Shown here piece by piece: positions 6,201 to 6,449 of a stretch of DNA of 6,449 nucleotides (its first letter is position 1; each line of letters starts with the position of its first letter). Under the pieces are notes generated by a model. It was given only the letters and a program-made list of their open reading frames with translations, was not told where the DNA came from and did no database searches. Where the stretch lies: NCBI GenBank assembly GCA_041168985.1, contig JBEEKA010000270.1, positions 1 to 6,449 on the forward strand, written 5' to 3'. The DNA comes from ZC4RG30 sp041168985 (GTDB taxonomy: Bacteria > Pseudomonadota > Gammaproteobacteria > Steroidobacterales > Steroidobacteraceae). Position numbers and translations under genes: made by a program.

Positions 6201-6449
6201 CCTCTCGTTCGACCAGTCGCTTGGCGGCCCTGATCGTCGAGGCATCGCCGCGGATCTGCAGCTTCTGGAAGATGAAGGGCTTGAACAGCTCGAGCGCCAT
6301 CTTCTTCGGCAGGCCGCACTGGTGCAGGCGCAGCGTCGGGCCGACCACGATGACCGAACGGCCCGAGTAGTCGACGCGCTTGCCAAGCAGGTTCTGGCGG
6401 AAGCGACCCTGCTTTCCATTGATCATGTCGGCCAGCGACTTCAGCGGGC
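3202..6449 (-). CDS. rpoC: DNA-directed RNA polymerase subunit beta' (5' end outside the window)
   Basis: This is the largest subunit of RNA polymerase and carries the catalytic magnesium site. The frame is open to the right edge (first full codons read PLKSLAD), so roughly the first 320 residues are missing and the ATG at 6426 is internal, not a start. Reading along the protein: the switch-2 segment GKQGRFRQNLLGKRVDYSGR starts near 6417. The catalytic NADFDGD, whose three Asp bind Mg2+, is at 6042-6022 (E. coli 458-464). The bridge helix lies around 5109-5002. The second zinc site has four Cys, with codons beginning at 4974, 4752, 4731 and 4722 (E. coli C814, C888, C895, C898). The trigger loop with TMRTFH is at about 4647-4597. 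The SI3 insertion, found in many proteobacteria, spans about 4590-4020, followed by the jaw and the C-terminal region ending in LKENVIVGRLIPAGTG. The spacing of these motifs matches E. coli residue for residue up to the zinc site and trigger loop. A lineage-variable acidic tail ends in EEESAAG, with stop TGA at 3204-3202. No frameshift or intein is seen. Confidence 0.98.
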   Translation of the reverse strand, partial: PLKSLADMINGKQGRFRQNLLGKRVDYSGRSVIVVGPTLRLHQCGLPKKMALELFKPFIFQKLQIRGDASTIRAAKRLVEREGPEVWDILEEVIREHPVLLNRAPTLHRLGIQAFEPVLVEGKAINLHPLVCTAFNADFDGDQMAVHVPLSLEAQLEARALMMSSNNILSPANGDPIIVPSQDVVLGLYYLTREKIGARGEGMIFADVHEAHRAYESRQVDLQAKVRVRIKEYPLVDGKPGDGVIRHVETTVGRALLSEILPKGLGFDIVNRDMTKKAISATINMCYRVLGLKETVIFADQLMYTGFAYATRSGMSFGIDDIVIPEEKTKLVAAADREVKEIQDQYASGLVTNGERYNKVVDIWSRANDQVAKAMMDKLGTEEATDLKGQKHRQKSFNSIFMMADSGARGSAAQIRQLAGMRGLMAKPDGSIIETPITANFREGLNVLQYFISTHGARKGLADTALKTANSGYLTRRLVDVAQDLVVTEVDCGTENGIEMAPLVEGGDVVEGLGERVLGRVLAAAVEKPGTDQVLLPRGTLIDEDLVRLLEQESVDQVSVRSPITCGTRYGVCASCYGRDLARGRLINIGEAVGVIAAQSIGEPGTQLTMRTFHIGGAASRAAAQSSVEIRNAGTLRFHNVKTVQHEKGHLVAVSRSGEIGVVDAFGRERERYKIPYGAVITAKEHDKVESGQIVATWDPHTHPVVTEVAGFIKFQDFVDGLTVASQTDEVTGLTSTVVQDSKQRGGKELKPVIKLVNAKGKEVPFANTEIPAVYSLPSGALVNLTDGAKVSVGDVIARIPQESSKTRDITGGLPRVADLFEARKPKDQAILAERSGTVSFGKETKGKRRLVITSEDGDKYEELIPKWRQLNVFEGEGVTRGEVIADGEPNPHDILRLQGVEALANYLVREIQEVYRLQGVKINDKHIEVIIRQMLRKTEVLASGETALLRGEQLDRARALDINDRAGKDNKQVATLQPVLLGITKASLATESFISAASFQETTRVLTEAAVRGLKDDLRGLKENVIVGRLIPAGTGFAAHENRRRSRAANDAPHRSFMDVGGGLPDADDSPVGEEESAAG

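Overview
The window is a piece of the conserved rpoBC-str transcription and translation gene cluster of a GC-rich proteobacterium. Every real gene lies on the minus strand, so reading runs from high to low coordinates: rpoC (3' three-quarters), rpsL, rpsG, fusA, and the first codons of what is almost certainly tuf. The beta' subunit carries the large trigger-loop insertion (SI3) and aligns with the Escherichia coli protein almost without gaps across its catalytic core. Together with EF-G and S12 sequences close to the E. coli ones, this points to a gammaproteobacterium, although a betaproteobacterium cannot be excluded. No genus-level assignment is possible by eye.

Layout: 6449-3202 is rpoC, running off the right edge. 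3201-3020 is a 182-base intergenic region. It holds a strong sigma70-type promoter with a GC-rich discriminator, a GC-rich leader hairpin, a run of nine T and the rpsL ribosome-binding site. 3019-2645 is rpsL (S12), 2627-2148 is rpsG (S7), and 2118-28 is fusA (EF-G, GTG start). Positions 5-1 are the ATG and part of codon 2 of the next gene, preceded by a good Shine-Dalgarno sequence. The gaps inside the str operon are short (17, 29 and 22 bases), which fits co-transcription and translational coupling.

How the genes work together: beta' forms half of the RNA polymerase active centre. S12 and S7 are small-subunit proteins of the decoding centre and the head. EF-G (and EF-Tu, if the next gene is tuf) are the elongation GTPases. 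No intrinsic terminator is visible between rpoC and the str promoter, so read-through from rpoBC may add to str transcription.

I found no mobile element, CRISPR array, tRNA, rRNA or unknown accessory system. This is core housekeeping DNA. What merits a second look is regulatory: the str promoter and leader, small hairpins filling two intercistronic gaps in place of the long rpsL-rpsG spacer known in E. coli, and a perfect 13-base inverted repeat inside fusA.
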